NCBI RefSeq assembly: GCF_023074055.1
Contig: NZ_JADPKR010000094.1
Coordinates: 310,001-374,000 of the forward strand
Direction: 5' to 3'
Source of the DNA: Bradyrhizobium sp. 141
GTDB lineage: Bacteria; Pseudomonadota; Alphaproteobacteria; Rhizobiales; Xanthobacteraceae
DNA length: 64,000 nucleotides
Part shown: in pieces, positions 1 to 9,369 of the stretch
Position numbering within the stretch: position 1 is the stretch's first letter
Layout: each line of letters begins with the position of its first letter
The notes under the pieces: generated by a model
The model's database searches: none
What the model was told of the DNA's origin: nothing
Seen by the model: only the letters and a program-made list of their open reading frames with translations
Program-made: the position numbers and the translations under genes

Positions 1-411
1 AAGGCGATTGTCGGCGAGCATGTCTTTACCCATGAATCCGGCATCCACGTCGATGGGCTCTTAAAAGACCGGACCACCTACCAAGCGCTGGACCCGGGGT
101 TGCTCGGCCGCTCCCACCGCATTGTGATCGGCAAGCATTCCGGGCTTGCCGCTATCACTTCGCTCTTGTCTGAGTTGCAGCTTTCGGTCACCGCCGAGCA
201 AACCGAAACCATTCTCGCGCGCGTCCGCAAGCATGCCATCGAGCACAAAGGCCCGGTTTCCCAGGAAACGGTGGTGGCGATCTGGCGCGACATTCACGAG
301 AGCTCGCTCGTCAACCGAGGGCGATCGAGTGGTCAGCCATGCGCGTCGCGCGATCAGGTTGGGACATTCGAGCCAGGACGGTTTCTGGCCGCGGATCTAG
401 ATGGAGGTTGA
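1..411 (+). CDS. nifV: Homocitrate synthase NifV, 3' end only
   Basis: The window opens inside this gene; reading frame 1 stays open to TGA at 409-411. NifV condenses acetyl-CoA with 2-oxoglutarate to homocitrate, the organic ligand of the nitrogenase FeMo-cofactor. The visible part holds the HESGIHVDG motif, a metal/active-site histidine segment of the isopropylmalate/homocitrate synthase family, and the later GKHSG motif, both hallmarks of NifV/LeuA-type enzymes. The last ~35 residues look unconserved. nifW starts 2 bases after the stop, so the two are probably cotranscribed. The N-terminal TIM-barrel portion lies outside the window. Identification is firm from motifs and context. Confidence 0.93.
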   Translation, partial: KAIVGEHVFTHESGIHVDGLLKDRTTYQALDPGLLGRSHRIVIGKHSGLAAITSLLSELQLSVTAEQTETILARVRKHAIEHKGPVSQETVVAIWRDIHESSLVNRGRSSGQPCASRDQVGTFEPGRFLAADLDGG

Positions 412-413
412 GA

Positions 414-746
414 ATGACGACGGACGGGATCCTTTCGCAATTGAACAAGGCCTCCGCGGCAGAGGAGTTTTTTGCACTGCTCGGCGTCGAGTACGATGCG
501 AAAATCATCGACGTGGCGCGGCTTCATATTCTGCGTCGCATGGGTCAATATCTCGCGGGCGAGGAGTTTACCGGTGCATCCGATCCTGACATCGCCTCGC
601 GTTGCAAGGCCACGCTTGAGCGCGCCTATGCCGATTTCGTCACGTCCTCCCCGATCGAACAGCGCGTGTTCAAGGTCCTGAAGGATGCGGCCGCACCACA
701 ATCGAACAAGCATCCAGCATTGGTGCAGCTCAGTTCCTTGGAGTGA
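414..746 (+). CDS. nifW: Nitrogenase-stabilising/protective protein NifW
   Basis: A 110-residue protein starting MTTDGILSQLNKA, with the NifW-typical features EEFFALLGVEYD near the start, LHILRRMGQYL in the middle and a final SPIEQRVFKVLKD segment. NifW helps maturation or oxygen protection of the MoFe protein. The ATG at 414 was chosen over an upstream in-frame start (339) because a GGAGG ribosome site lies at 403-407 and the upstream residues are not NifW-like. It follows nifV with a 2-base gap. Length matches the family (about 100-115 residues). Confidence 0.93.
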   Translation: MTTDGILSQLNKASAAEEFFALLGVEYDAKIIDVARLHILRRMGQYLAGEEFTGASDPDIASRCKATLERAYADFVTSSPIEQRVFKVLKDAAAPQSNKHPALVQLSSLE

Positions 747-1012
747 ATTGAGTTTGTATCTCGTGCCCTGGAGCGTGAAGGTTCAGAGAACCTGCCAACC
801 TCCCAGGGCGTCGAATTCAAATGGAAGTTGCAACGGCCTCGCGGATCCGCAGCTTGGACACTCGGCTCCTTAAGGTAATCACGGCTCAGCCCTGATATTT
901 CCGTCGTTTCAAGCTGGTGCCCATGGTGCACCTATCTCCTGCAATGGTACGCCGGCAGCGGGGAGCGCATATTTGGCGAGGAAAGCGCAGCAAGATTCGG
1001 ATGACTGTCTTC

Positions 1013-1028
1013 TGTCGCATTCCGGACA
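1013..1028 (+). promoter_or_regulatory. NifA upstream activator sequence (TGT-N10-ACA)
   Basis: TGT at 1013-1015 and ACA at 1026-1028 are separated by exactly 10 bases, the consensus for NifA binding. It lies about 106 bp before the -24 element at 1134, the usual distance. The 266 bp between nifW and this site (747-1012) hold no gene I can support. Confidence 0.7.
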
Positions 1029-1133
1029 CGGGTCAGCACGGTTTCGAATGTTCCGATCCTCGTGAGAGGCTGCCAATCCGATTTCCTTCAGTAAGATTCT
1101 GTATTGGCGGTCAATTTTCATTGTCTGCGCAAT

Positions 1134-1149
1134 TGGTACGACAATTGCT
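1134..1149 (+). promoter_or_regulatory. Sigma-54 (-24/-12) promoter of the fix operon
   Basis: TGGTACGACAATTGCT: GG at 1135-1136 and GC at 1147-1148 are 10 bases apart, the fixed -24/-12 spacing of RpoN promoters (consensus TGGCACG-N4-TTGCW). With the NifA site upstream this should drive fixBCX. It lies 30 bp before the dead fixA start codon and about 750 bp before fixB, so the transcript has a very long leader. Confidence 0.8.
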
Positions 1150-1179
1150 GACATATGCTCAGTTAGTCTGGAGAAGCGA

Positions 1180-1615
1180 ATGCACATCTTGGTCCGCATC
1201 GAGTTTGTTTTGGACGCCGCGCAGTTTCGCGCGCGCTGCCTGTCGGCATCATGATGCGTCGCGACGCCAAAGCGATGATTGCATATTCTGGCCTGGCTGA
1301 GCTGAAAGCTGCGCTTGATCCGCGCCAAAGATTCGTCGACGAAATCACTCCCGTTGGCCGATCTATGGCCGAGGTTTCGCGGGGGGAGCCCTTGCTCTCC
1401 AGCGCCGGTCGCGCGGCGCCGCTGACGGGCGGCTTCACCGCCAACCCTCGTGCCCTCGCCAAGAGTGGCGGGCGTGTCGCTGCAATCGGAAATATTCCGA
1501 CGGCATTCGGAGTAATGGATCGCGTTTTCACCGGCAAGCTCGCGGCCGACAATGGCACCAGCCGAGCCTCTGGCAGGTCCTCGATCTGTTCCAACTCGGT
1601 TGCATCTCGAAGATG
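1180..1615 (+). pseudogene. fixA: Decayed fixA (electron transfer flavoprotein beta subunit)
   Basis: ATG at 1180 has a ribosome site (GGAG, 1170-1173) and begins MHILVRIEFVLDAAQFR, which lines up with the FixA N-terminus (MHI-V-IKQVPDSAQIR as I recall it). This frame stops at 1252-1254. Homology continues in the frame covering 1251-1616: LAELKAAL (cf. LEEAL), the VGRSMAE segment (cf. GPPMAED), GRAAPLTGGF (cf. GADRAVLLTDRF), and FGVMDRVFTGK (cf. FG-PDIVFTGK). A further shift gives AGPRSVPTRLHL (cf. VGPGIAKRLDL). At least two frame changes and stops make it non-functional. FixA normally pairs with FixB in the FixABCX bifurcating complex, so a working copy must exist elsewhere if the strain fixes nitrogen. 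Confidence 0.8.
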
Positions 1616-1914
1616 AGGGGGACCAATCGATCGGCTCGGGTGACCGCGCGGTTGCGTGCCTCACTAGTTCCATTGCCAAATGGTGGCCCAGAATGCCGAA
1701 CCCGGAAAGAACCCCAAGCGCGTGCTTCCGGGCTCGTCGACAAAGGTCCAGCAATGGGTGTCTCGGCCCCGCGCTGCTGCCAGGCGGTGTTGAAAAAATG
1801 GCGGCGGGCACGCGGCCGAACTCTTAACTGAAGCAATCTTCACGCGCGAATTCAAAGCTGAAGGCGGAGCACGCTTCGCTGGCGAGCCGCTACTGAACAA
1901 GGATGGGAGTACAG

Positions 1915-3030
1915 ATGATGAGCACCGCACCCAAAAGCGCCGCTCCGGCCGCGGGTGGTGGTCGCGCGGCGACCAAGAGGGAGCTGCCCGAACGATTCAA
2001 GGCGTATAAGCACGTCTGGGTCTTCATCGAGCAGGAACGCGGGATAGTGCACCCCGTCTCCTGGGAGCTGATGGGTGCCGGCCGCCGGCTCGCCGACAAG
2101 CTCAACGTTGACCTCGCCGCGGTTGTCATCGGCCCGGTCGGGGAGACAACGCAGCAGGCGATCGCCGAATCCTTCTGCTACGGCGCCGACCTCGCCTATA
2201 TCGTCGCGGATGATCTCTTGGCCGATTATCGCAATGAATCCTACACCAAGGCCCTGTCAGAGCTGGTCAATACGTACAAGCCGGAAATCCTACTCCTAGG
2301 GGCAACTACACTGGGCCGCGATCTCGCCGGCTCAGTGGCTACCACACTGCTCACCGGCCTAACTGCCGACTGCACCGAGCTCGATGTCGATGCCGACGGC
2401 TCGCTTGCAGCGACCCGGCCGACGTTTGGCGGCTCACTATTGTGCACGATCTACACACTGAACTATCGTCCACAGATGGCAACCGTCCGTCCGCGCGTGA
2501 TGCCGATGCCCGAGCGCGTGACCGGCGCCGTCTGGCGCGTCATCTCGCATCCGCTCGGGCTTGTAGAAGAAGATATCGTCACAAAAGTGCTGTCGTTCCT
2601 GCCGGACCGCGATTCTACAAAGTCCAACCTTGCCTACGCCGACGTGGTCGTCGCCGGAGGGCTCGGTCTGGGATCGCCTGAGAACTTCCAACTGGTACAG
2701 CAGCTCGCGGACGTGCTTGGCGCCGAATATGGCTGCTCGCGGCCGCTGGTCCAGAAGGGCTGGGTCACCTCGGACCGACAAATCGGCCAGACCGGGAAAA
2801 CCATTCGGCCAAAGCTCTATATCGCGGCCGGTATTTCCGGCGCGATCCAGCATCGCGTTGGCGTGGAGGGGGGCGACCTCATCGTTGCCATCAACACCGA
2901 CAAGAACGCTCCGATCTTCGACTTCGCCCATATCGGCATCGTCACCGACGCCATTCGACTGTTGCCCGCATTGACCTCTGCATTCCGCGCGCAGCTGTCG
3001 CCGCACTCGCACGACCGCATCGCTGGCTAG
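1915..3030 (+). CDS. fixB: FixB, electron transfer flavoprotein alpha subunit
   Basis: 371 residues. FixB binds FAD and with FixA, FixC and FixX sends electrons from NADH to ferredoxin/flavodoxin for nitrogenase. The N-terminal half has the ETF domain (KHVWVFIEQERG, LLGATTLGRDLAGSVA, GLTADCTELDVD). The C-terminal half carries the FAD-binding signature ending GQTGKTIRPKLYIAAGISG, then GADLIVAINTDKNAP-like residues and FDFAHIGIVTDA. The start at 1915 (MMSTAPK) is preferred over the ATG at 1903 because GGAG at 1906-1909 sits 5 bases ahead. fixC follows after 11 bp. The gene appears intact. Confidence 0.95.
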   Translation: MMSTAPKSAAPAAGGGRAATKRELPERFKAYKHVWVFIEQERGIVHPVSWELMGAGRRLADKLNVDLAAVVIGPVGETTQQAIAESFCYGADLAYIVADDLLADYRNESYTKALSELVNTYKPEILLLGATTLGRDLAGSVATTLLTGLTADCTELDVDADGSLAATRPTFGGSLLCTIYTLNYRPQMATVRPRVMPMPERVTGAVWRVISHPLGLVEEDIVTKVLSFLPDRDSTKSNLAYADVVVAGGLGLGSPENFQLVQQLADVLGAEYGCSRPLVQKGWVTSDRQIGQTGKTIRPKLYIAAGISGAIQHRVGVEGGDLIVAINTDKNAPIFDFAHIGIVTDAIRLLPALTSAFRAQLSPHSHDRIAG

Positions 3031-3041
3031 GGGAGCTTGTT

Positions 3042-4349
3042 ATGATCGAGGAAAGATTCGACGCGATCGTCGTCGGTGCTGGCATGGGCGGGAATGCGGC
3101 AGCGCTTACCATGGCCGAGCGGGGCCTAAAAGTGCTGCAGCTGGAGCGCGGCGAGTATTCGGGGTCGAAGAACGTGCAAGGCGCCATCCTCTATGCCGAT
3201 ATGCTGGAGAAGCTGATCCCGAATTTCCGAGAAGATGCACCGCTTGAGCGGCATCTCGTCGAGCAACGCTTCTGGATCGTGGACGAGCGTTCGCACACGG
3301 GGATTCACTATCGCTCCGATGATTTCAACGAGGAGAAGCCGAACCGCTACACCATCATCCGCGCCCAGTTCGATAAATGGTTCTCCCAGAAGGTCCGCGA
3401 GGCCGGCGCCACGGTGCTGTGCGAGACCACGGTGACCGAGCTCCTCCAGGATTCCCATGGGAGGGTCGTCGGGGTGCGCACAGACCGAGATGGGGGTGAA
3501 ATCCATGCAGATGTCGTCGTGCTGGCCGAGGGGGTGAACGGAGTGCTCGGGACGGGTGCGGGCTTAAGAGGGCGGCCGAAACCGGACAAGGTCGCACTCG
3601 CGGTCAAGGAGATGCATTTCCTGTCGCGCGAGACAATCGATGCTCGCTTCAATCTCAAAGGCGACGAGGGGCTCGTCATCGAAGCCGCCGGAACCATCTC
3701 CCGCGGCATGACCGGTATGGGCTTCATCTATTCCAACAAGGAATGCATCTCGCTCGGTATCGGCTGTCTTGTTGCCGACTTCCAGCGTACCGGCGAGACG
3801 CCTTACGGCCTGCTCGAGGGCTTCAAGCGTCACCCGTCCGTCGCGCCGTTGATCGAGGGTTCGGAAGTAAAGGAATATTCCGCGCATTTGATCCCCGAAG
3901 GTGGATACAAGGCGATCCCGCAGCTTTGTGGTGAGGGCTGGGTCGTTGTCGGAGACGCCGCCCAGCTCAACAACGCCATCCATCGCGAGGGGTCCAATCT
4001 GGCGATGACGTCGGGCCGTATCGCCGCGGAAGCGATCTGCCTTATCAAATCGCGAAATGATCCGATGACGGCCAAAAATCTTTCGCTTTACAAAAAACTG
4101 CTGGATGATTCCTTCGTGATCAAGGACCTGAAGAAGTACAAGGATATGCCGGCACTGATGCATACCCACTCGCAGAACTTCTTTCTCACATATCCGCAGC
4201 TCTTCTCCAAGGCGATGCAGGATTATGTGCGCGTCGACGGCACACCAAAGCTCGAGAAAGAGAAGCTGATGCTGAGCTCGTTCATCAAGGCGCGGTCGTG
4301 GAGTGGACTGTTCAGCGATGCCCTGCGCATTGCCCGGGCCTGGCGGTGA
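3042..4349 (+). CDS. fixC: FixC, ETF-quinone oxidoreductase-like flavoprotein
   Basis: 435 residues, full length for FixC. The N-terminal dinucleotide-binding motif VVGAGMGGNAAAL (residues ~10-22) binds FAD, and the second FAD contact GWVVVGDAAQLNNAIHREG lies around residue 300. FixC is the ETF:quinone-oxidoreductase-like subunit that passes the high-potential electron to quinone in FixABCX. A GGGGAG ribosome site lies just after the fixB stop. fixX starts 41 bp downstream. No frameshift seen. Confidence 0.96.
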   Translation: MIEERFDAIVVGAGMGGNAAALTMAERGLKVLQLERGEYSGSKNVQGAILYADMLEKLIPNFREDAPLERHLVEQRFWIVDERSHTGIHYRSDDFNEEKPNRYTIIRAQFDKWFSQKVREAGATVLCETTVTELLQDSHGRVVGVRTDRDGGEIHADVVVLAEGVNGVLGTGAGLRGRPKPDKVALAVKEMHFLSRETIDARFNLKGDEGLVIEAAGTISRGMTGMGFIYSNKECISLGIGCLVADFQRTGETPYGLLEGFKRHPSVAPLIEGSEVKEYSAHLIPEGGYKAIPQLCGEGWVVVGDAAQLNNAIHREGSNLAMTSGRIAAEAICLIKSRNDPMTAKNLSLYKKLLDDSFVIKDLKKYKDMPALMHTHSQNFFLTYPQLFSKAMQDYVRVDGTPKLEKEKLMLSSFIKARSWSGLFSDALRIARAWR

Positions 4350-4390
4350 TCACAAACCAAAGACAACGACGAACGACGGAGCCAGAAACA

Positions 4391-4687
4391 ATGCCGAGCG
4401 AGCCATCCCGACGTGTCGAGGACAAACTATTCTACAACCGCTATCTCGTTGATTCCGGCCGCGCCCATATCAAGGTGCGGCCGCACACCACACCATCCTC
4501 GCGGCTCTTATCGATGCTGAAGGCCTGCCCTGCACGGTGCTACGAGCTCAGCGATAAAGGTCATGTTGAGGTGACAGTCGACGGGTGTATCGAGTGCGGC
4601 ACCTGCCGGGTGATCTGCGAAGAAAGTGGTGATATCGAGTGGAGCTACCCACGTGGCGGTTACGGTGTGCTATTCAAATTTGGTTAA
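4391..4687 (+). CDS. fixX: FixX, ferredoxin-like protein
   Basis: 98 residues beginning MPSEPSRRVEDKLFYNRY. Near the C-terminus it has CIECGTCRVIC, the CxxCxxCxxxC pattern for a [4Fe-4S] cluster, and CPARCYEL upstream, both typical of FixX. It is the Fe-S partner of FixC. The ATG at 4391 is chosen by length and conservation; the in-frame upstream start at 4298 lies inside fixC. It is the last gene of the fixBCX operon; no clear terminator follows. Confidence 0.95.
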   Translation: MPSEPSRRVEDKLFYNRYLVDSGRAHIKVRPHTTPSSRLLSMLKACPARCYELSDKGHVEVTVDGCIECGTCRVICEESGDIEWSYPRGGYGVLFKFG

Positions 4688-5254
4688 AGCTTCGAGGTAG
4701 GGGCTGATTGGCAGGCTGCGGCGTTCTCGCGATACAACGAGATCACGCGCGAAATTGAGATTTCACCTGATTCAATCGAGTCCCGGTCTTTCCATCTACC
4801 GGGCGGGCCCTTGCCAGGTTCCGCTATAATATGCCCGGAGATAGCCAAAGCGAGCGGATCCGAAACAGGGCGCAACGCATTGGCGGGATTAGGTCGTCCA
4901 TCTCGGATCTGTCGACCGATCCTGGTTCTCTTCCCCAATATCTGGCCGGTTTCGTCCTTCTTGGAGTTCGCGGCGATCCGCCTGCCGCCACTGCCTCGCG
5001 ACGCTGCCTATCACCTACAAACGGAACGCTGGAAGCAGGACTTCGCTTCGCCATAGCCGCCGACCCGACGAACGTGCCATCGAGCGCCTTGTAGACAGAC
5101 AAGCACGAGCGGATCACGAAATTAGCGCTTTGTGACTCCTTCGCGCGACCGCCGGTTGGGCGTTCGTCAGGCGGGCTGCGCGCATGCAGCACACAAGTTT
5201 GCACTTTCATTCGCCTGTATCGCCGGGATATATGGTCGGCCGGAGAGCATGACG
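4688..5254 (+). other. Gene-poor gap after fixX
   Basis: About 570 bp with no open frame resembling a known family on either strand, no convincing terminator hairpin after fixX, and no tRNA. Probably decayed sequence. Confidence 0.5.
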
Positions 5255-5779
5255 ATGGTTCGATTACAAAAGAGCAGGGCAGCCGCTAACGCGCGGCGAG
5301 CAGAGGCACGCCGTGAGAGTTCGGTCGGCGACATCCAGGCCCGCATAGCCGAACTGAGAAGCTTGCCGCGCGAGAACCTCGCGGATGCGGTGTTCATGCT
5401 CTCGATGAATGCAAGACGGCAGGGCGAGTTGATTCGACAGGCGATCGACAAGCGCGCCGAGGTCGACTGGGACTTTGATCCGCCGCCGAATGCTGATTTG
5501 GCGACCTATCTCGCGAATGATGTGGTCTCGACCTTACGCCACCACGTTGCTGACCTTCCGACCTTGCTGGACCTGTTGGTTGAGCGAGCGCCTGACGTCT
5601 GCTTCACCGTCGATCGGGAGGAGGCCGTTTCGCTGCTGGCCGCAATCATTCGCGAACAGCGGCTCGAAGGAGTCCTTGAAGGCCTCAGGCTCGCCGGGCT
5701 CCTGAACGAGCCAGCGAAGGATCGCCATGCCGGGATCGGTTCGGAAGTGGATTTGAGAGGAGCTGCCGAGGGCGCGTGA
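5255..5779 (+). CDS. Hypothetical protein
   Basis: 174 residues starting MVRLQKSRAAANARR; GGAGAG at 5242-5247 decides the second of two adjacent ATGs (5249 and 5255). I do not recognise the family. The N-terminus is very basic and Arg/Ala-rich, followed by a mostly helical region (IAELRSLPREN, LMNARRQGELIRQ-like) and a segment rich in Leu with a DFDPPPNADLATYLAND stretch. No membrane segment or signal peptide is visible. It stands alone between decayed regions. Codon use looks coding-like, so I believe it is real, but nothing supports a function. Confidence 0.55.
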   Translation: MVRLQKSRAAANARRAEARRESSVGDIQARIAELRSLPRENLADAVFMLSMNARRQGELIRQAIDKRAEVDWDFDPPPNADLATYLANDVVSTLRHHVADLPTLLDLLVERAPDVCFTVDREEAVSLLAAIIREQRLEGVLEGLRLAGLLNEPAKDRHAGIGSEVDLRGAAEGA

Positions 5780-5989
5780 GTGTCCAGGGCGCTTTGAGGG
5801 ACAGTCCACAGATGGAATGTCCAGAGCGGATGAGGACGTCAGAAAATCTCGGCGCCTGCTTGCGAGGTCAAAACCGCGTCGAAATTCGCGGCGTAGTTCC
5901 TTTGTCATCCATTTAGTGTTTATCGCTGACGCGGAGCCGCTATGCACGCCCGGTCGCAGTCCCCGGCCGCGTCAAGCTCGGCGACCTTC

Positions 5990-6350
5990 GCGTTAGCGAG
6001 GACGAGATCCGCATTCTGAGCTTTCATGTTCAGTTGCAGCGCGCGTTTGCGCGCTGGCGGATCATGGAACCGTTCGCTAACAGCCACGCAAGGGAAATCA
6101 CGGCAGGACACGTCGACCGAGCCGCGGCGATGTGCCAAAGCGGCGAAAGGGGGTCGCTCAACTCGGTGAGGCGTCCTGGTGAAATCGACCGTCCTTGTTT
6201 CGGTAGTCGCTGGCTGCGCCCTGGGGGCGGCGGGGGGAAGGCCTGGCAGAGTATTCCGCGACCAAGTCGAGAATAGCAGACAAGCTGAGTGGCGGCCCGC
6301 TGCAAATTGGGCAAAAGGGCCTTCTTGGGTGGCGCTGGATCGTCGACATG
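5990..6350 (-). pseudogene. Possible ISL3-family transposase remnant
   Basis: On the minus strand two frames give pieces resembling the N-terminal zinc-binding part of ISL3 transposases: CPICSGPP (cf. CPxC near the start) and CRDFPCVAVSERF (cf. the CRNPxCxRxxFxER pattern). No frame is long enough to be functional and no inverted repeats were found. The rest of the gap 5780-6611 holds nothing I can identify. This call is tentative. Confidence 0.28.
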
Positions 6351-6611
6351 GACGCTCCGCCGCGCGTCTGCCATACACCCCCTATCCTTGCTCGATCGTC
6401 GGGGAAACGAACTCGCCTCGGCTATTCGCTGTCTTCGCGAGCCGCACCGGGATTTCGCCGAACCTCGCGTCCACGAGCACGGCGAAGACATAGCCGAAAT
6501 CCGTAGCTGAGTGCGGCCGAACGGCGCGTCCCACGTCAATGCCGGCCAGGTCGGTCAGTAGGCCCGCTCAAACCCCACGAAGGCGCCTCACGCGCTACGG
6601 CCAGCCGCACT

Positions 6612-7445
6612 TCAGTGAGCTGCTGTAATAATCTGAAAGCATCCGATCGCAACTTCCATCACGATCAGCACGACTATAACCCACTCAAGACGCAGCGAGC
6701 GCCGTGTGTCGATGATGTCCGTCAGTGCGTTAGCCGTTCCGGAGATGGCCGACAGCTTGCGCTCAAGCATCTCAAGACGCTCCTTCAGTTCGTATTCGTC
6801 TTTCAGACGCGAATAGAGCCGCTCGAGTTCCGGCTTCTCCCAGAGTGCGTCGGGCTTTTCGGCAATGGCGACGCGGCCCGCGACGCGCTGCTGGACCAGG
6901 AGCGCATTGCCGATCAGTTGGAGAATGCCCTTGCGGCCCCGCGGCGTCCGGCCGCGCTCGGCTAGTTCGCTTGCAAAGGGTTCGATCACGTCGAACACCG
7001 CGGCGACACGGCGCTCATCTCGCTCTAGCGCCGTGCTCTTGGCTAGCGTATCGGCGATCAGCAGCAGCCGATCGTCGCTAAATTCTCTGAGACAAATCCG
7101 CCCGCCCGGCAGGATGACCTCGGCGCTCTGGTCGTTGCAGAGCTGCGCCTGCGCGCTCTCCTCCTCATAGGAGCTGAGTTCACCGATGACCCGCGATATC
7201 AGGGTTTCGATCAGAGCGGTTTCTTCCGAGGGCGACAACCCGATGAGCACTACAACGCCATAGCGGAAGATCACGACAAGGCCCGCATGAATGCGGAAAG
7301 CGACCGGCGTCGAGGACACCAGCGTTCCGATCTCGAGAGCCGACGGGTTGATGCGATCGCCCAGCATGACTGCGCGAATGCTCAGCATCGAGGCGGCCGC
7401 CGTCTGTTCGGAGACGGCAGGCTTACCGGGCGAAAGTTGATCCAT
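6612..7445 (-). CDS. RMD1/YagE (DUF155) family membrane-tail protein
   Basis: 277 residues starting MDQLSPGKPAVSEQ. The N-terminal half has the DUF155 pattern (a FRYGVVVLIGLSPSEE strand motif, then a long helical region with KPELERLYSRLKDEYELKER and LERKLSAIS). The C-terminus has one hydrophobic helix (WVIVVLIVMEVAIG) expected to anchor it in the membrane. Relatives in yeast (Rmd1, Rmd8) and bacteria lack a defined biochemical role. The frame stays open upstream to 7901, but that extension has no family similarity, so the ATG at 7445 is used. It stands alone. Confidence 0.75.
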   Translation of the reverse strand: MDQLSPGKPAVSEQTAAASMLSIRAVMLGDRINPSALEIGTLVSSTPVAFRIHAGLVVIFRYGVVVLIGLSPSEETALIETLISRVIGELSSYEEESAQAQLCNDQSAEVILPGGRICLREFSDDRLLLIADTLAKSTALERDERRVAAVFDVIEPFASELAERGRTPRGRKGILQLIGNALLVQQRVAGRVAIAEKPDALWEKPELERLYSRLKDEYELKERLEMLERKLSAISGTANALTDIIDTRRSLRLEWVIVVLIVMEVAIGCFQIITAAH

Positions 7446-8165
7446 GTTCACTTTAGCATCCGGTTTGACTGCGACACGGTAGCGTTCCCCCGGGACCGTC
7501 AAACACGTCCAGAACTTCGTCGCAGATGGTGCAGCGGAATTTGCCGGGCGCGTCGCTGAGAGATGATGCTGCGATCCAGAAAATGCCGGCTCCAAGTTTG
7601 GATGGGTGCGTCGCCATTTCCATGTTCGTGCATGCTTGCCCGCAAGGTCAATCGAACGACCCAGCAAGCTCTTGGAGGATTTCGACGACCCGAGCCGCCA
7701 AACATTTGGCTGCGCCGTAGGCGCCGTCCTCGGACAAGGTCGAGCAAGATTGATGCCGAACCGGTGTCTTCGCGCCAGCGGCGTCAGGATTTTCCGCTTC
7801 AATGGGCGAGCGAAAATGATTGTTTGAAACGGCACAGGTTGATCAAAGACTGGCCGCGATGTGTGTTCAATTTCCTCCAGAGCATGTCGGCTACAGAACA
7901 CGGCGAATCCTGCGCGCCGCGGGATGTTTCAAGGCAATCAAAGCCTTAACCGCCGCAGCGGCGCTGGCATAGCTGTTGCTATGAAATGTCGCAATGACCG
8001 AGCGAAGGCGGAGTGCACACCCGGTCCGATCTGGCGAAAACAGGACGTTATCAGTGGACCGAGGGTGGCGAAGGTGAAGTGCCGTTTCCGACCGTCAGCC
8101 ACACGACGGTCCCGGCAAATTCTTGAGCCAAGGTCCGAGTACAACGGCAGAAAGGACTTGAGACC
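7446..8165 (+). other. Gap between RMD1-like gene and CbiM-like gene
   Basis: About 720 bp without a supportable gene. On the minus strand around 7480-7530 a short frame reads FRCTICDEVLDVFDG, like small zinc-binding rhizobial proteins, but it is cut by stops and looks decayed. I looked for a cobalamin riboswitch ahead of the CbiM-like gene (B12 box GCCACTG) and did not find one. Confidence 0.4.
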
Positions 8166-8912
8166 GTGCATATCGAACCGGGAATAGTAACAGGCGCCAA
8201 GCTCGTGTTGAGGTACGCGACAGGCATTGCGACGGGCTGCGTCATCGCCAAGCTTGTGGTCGAGACCATACGCGAGCGGGGCGCTCTGTCATTTGCTATG
8301 CAAGCCATCGCCGCGACGGGCCTTGTGTTCACGTTTTTCGAAATCCTGCCGCACTTTGCGGTTGGGGTCTCCGAAGTGCACTTCGTCCTGCGCTCGACGC
8401 TGTCACTGTTGTTCGGCGCGGCGCCGGCTGCCTTTGGTCTTGCGCTCGGCCTCTTGCTGCAAGGCGTCCTCTTTATTCTGACCGACCTGCCGCAATATGG
8501 TATGAATGTCGCGACGCTTCTAGTGCCGCTGTTTGCGATCCAGGCGCTCGCCAAGCGCCTCATTCCATCCAAGGCCGCCTATCGCGATCTGCAGTACAGT
8601 AACACGATTGCGCTCTCGACTGCGTATCAATCTGGTATCGTTGTCTCGGTCGCGTTTTGGGCGCTTTATGGCGCGGGCTTCGGCGCCGCCAACCTCGGTA
8701 ACGTCGCATCGTTCGCGGTTTCCTATGCACTTGTGGCCTTGGTCGAGCCGGTGGCTGATCTGGCTGTGCTGGCGCTCGCGAAACAAATTGGGCGGCGTGA
8801 GTGCGAGGGGATCTGTCGCCCACCGCTCCTAGAAGGCATGTTGCTTTTGATAGCAACGATGGCCGTCATGTCGCCCGTTTTGCTCAAGCGATGCGTACGC
8901 TTTCCCCGATAG
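8166..8912 (+). CDS. CbiM-like ECF transporter permease (cobalt/nickel type)
   Basis: 248 residues with about six hydrophobic segments. It begins with GTG at 8166 giving V/MHIEPGIVTGAKLVL; the MHIxPG N-terminus is the signature of CbiM/NikM S-components, whose N-terminal Met-His forms the metal site. AAAGGA at 8150-8155 is a plausible ribosome site. The family imports Co2+ or Ni2+ with CbiN, CbiQ and CbiO; none of those partners is visible nearby, so this may be an orphan or work with a distant ATPase. The last ~30 residues after the final membrane helix look atypical. Confidence 0.72.
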   Translation: MHIEPGIVTGAKLVLRYATGIATGCVIAKLVVETIRERGALSFAMQAIAATGLVFTFFEILPHFAVGVSEVHFVLRSTLSLLFGAAPAAFGLALGLLLQGVLFILTDLPQYGMNVATLLVPLFAIQALAKRLIPSKAAYRDLQYSNTIALSTAYQSGIVVSVAFWALYGAGFGAANLGNVASFAVSYALVALVEPVADLAVLALAKQIGRRECEGICRPPLLEGMLLLIATMAVMSPVLLKRCVRFPR

Positions 8913-9369
8913 CAGCCGGCTGCAGCGATCCGGGGCGACGCGCGCTCGCTGCTATCCGTGGCAGCGAGGGGCCGAGCTTATGCTCATTCCGCACAAGGCG
9001 ACCAGGAAATCATATCTCGCCGACTTGCGGCCGGCCGTCTGCGCCGGCCCGGTCGCTAGTGAGCGGACGCGCACTACCGAGTTCGACCTGCTGGTGCGTG
9101 ATGCGGCCAAGGCGAACTGCCGCAAGGACGTGGAGGAATGGCGGGATGCGGTCAGCACAGCAGCCTGGTCGCAGAGCATCGGGGGCGAGGTTGGACACGA
9201 GGGGCGTCCGTCTTGAGCTGCTGATACACGGGGAGTCATCCGTCGAACGAGCTTACCTATGCAACATTAGCAGCCTCCTAAGCACAGCCGCGATGGAGCG
9301 CCGTTCGGCGGTTTCCCATGCTCTGCTGCACTCGGCCGGAATGTTCGCAGTTCGACAAAGAAGATCGCC
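8913..9369 (+). other. Gap of about 460 bp
   Basis: A 78-residue frame (8980-9216, beginning MLIPHKATRKSYLAD) is open here but resembles nothing I know and lacks a ribosome site. I see no RNA gene or repeat. Confidence 0.35.

Noticed and set aside
7446..7901. N-terminal extension of the RMD1-like protein
   Set aside because: The frame is open but the sequence has no similarity to the family and an ATG with natural N-terminus lies at 7445.
7960..8165. Cobalamin riboswitch ahead of the CbiM-like gene
   Set aside because: No GCCACTG B12 box or matching stems were found in the 200 bp upstream.
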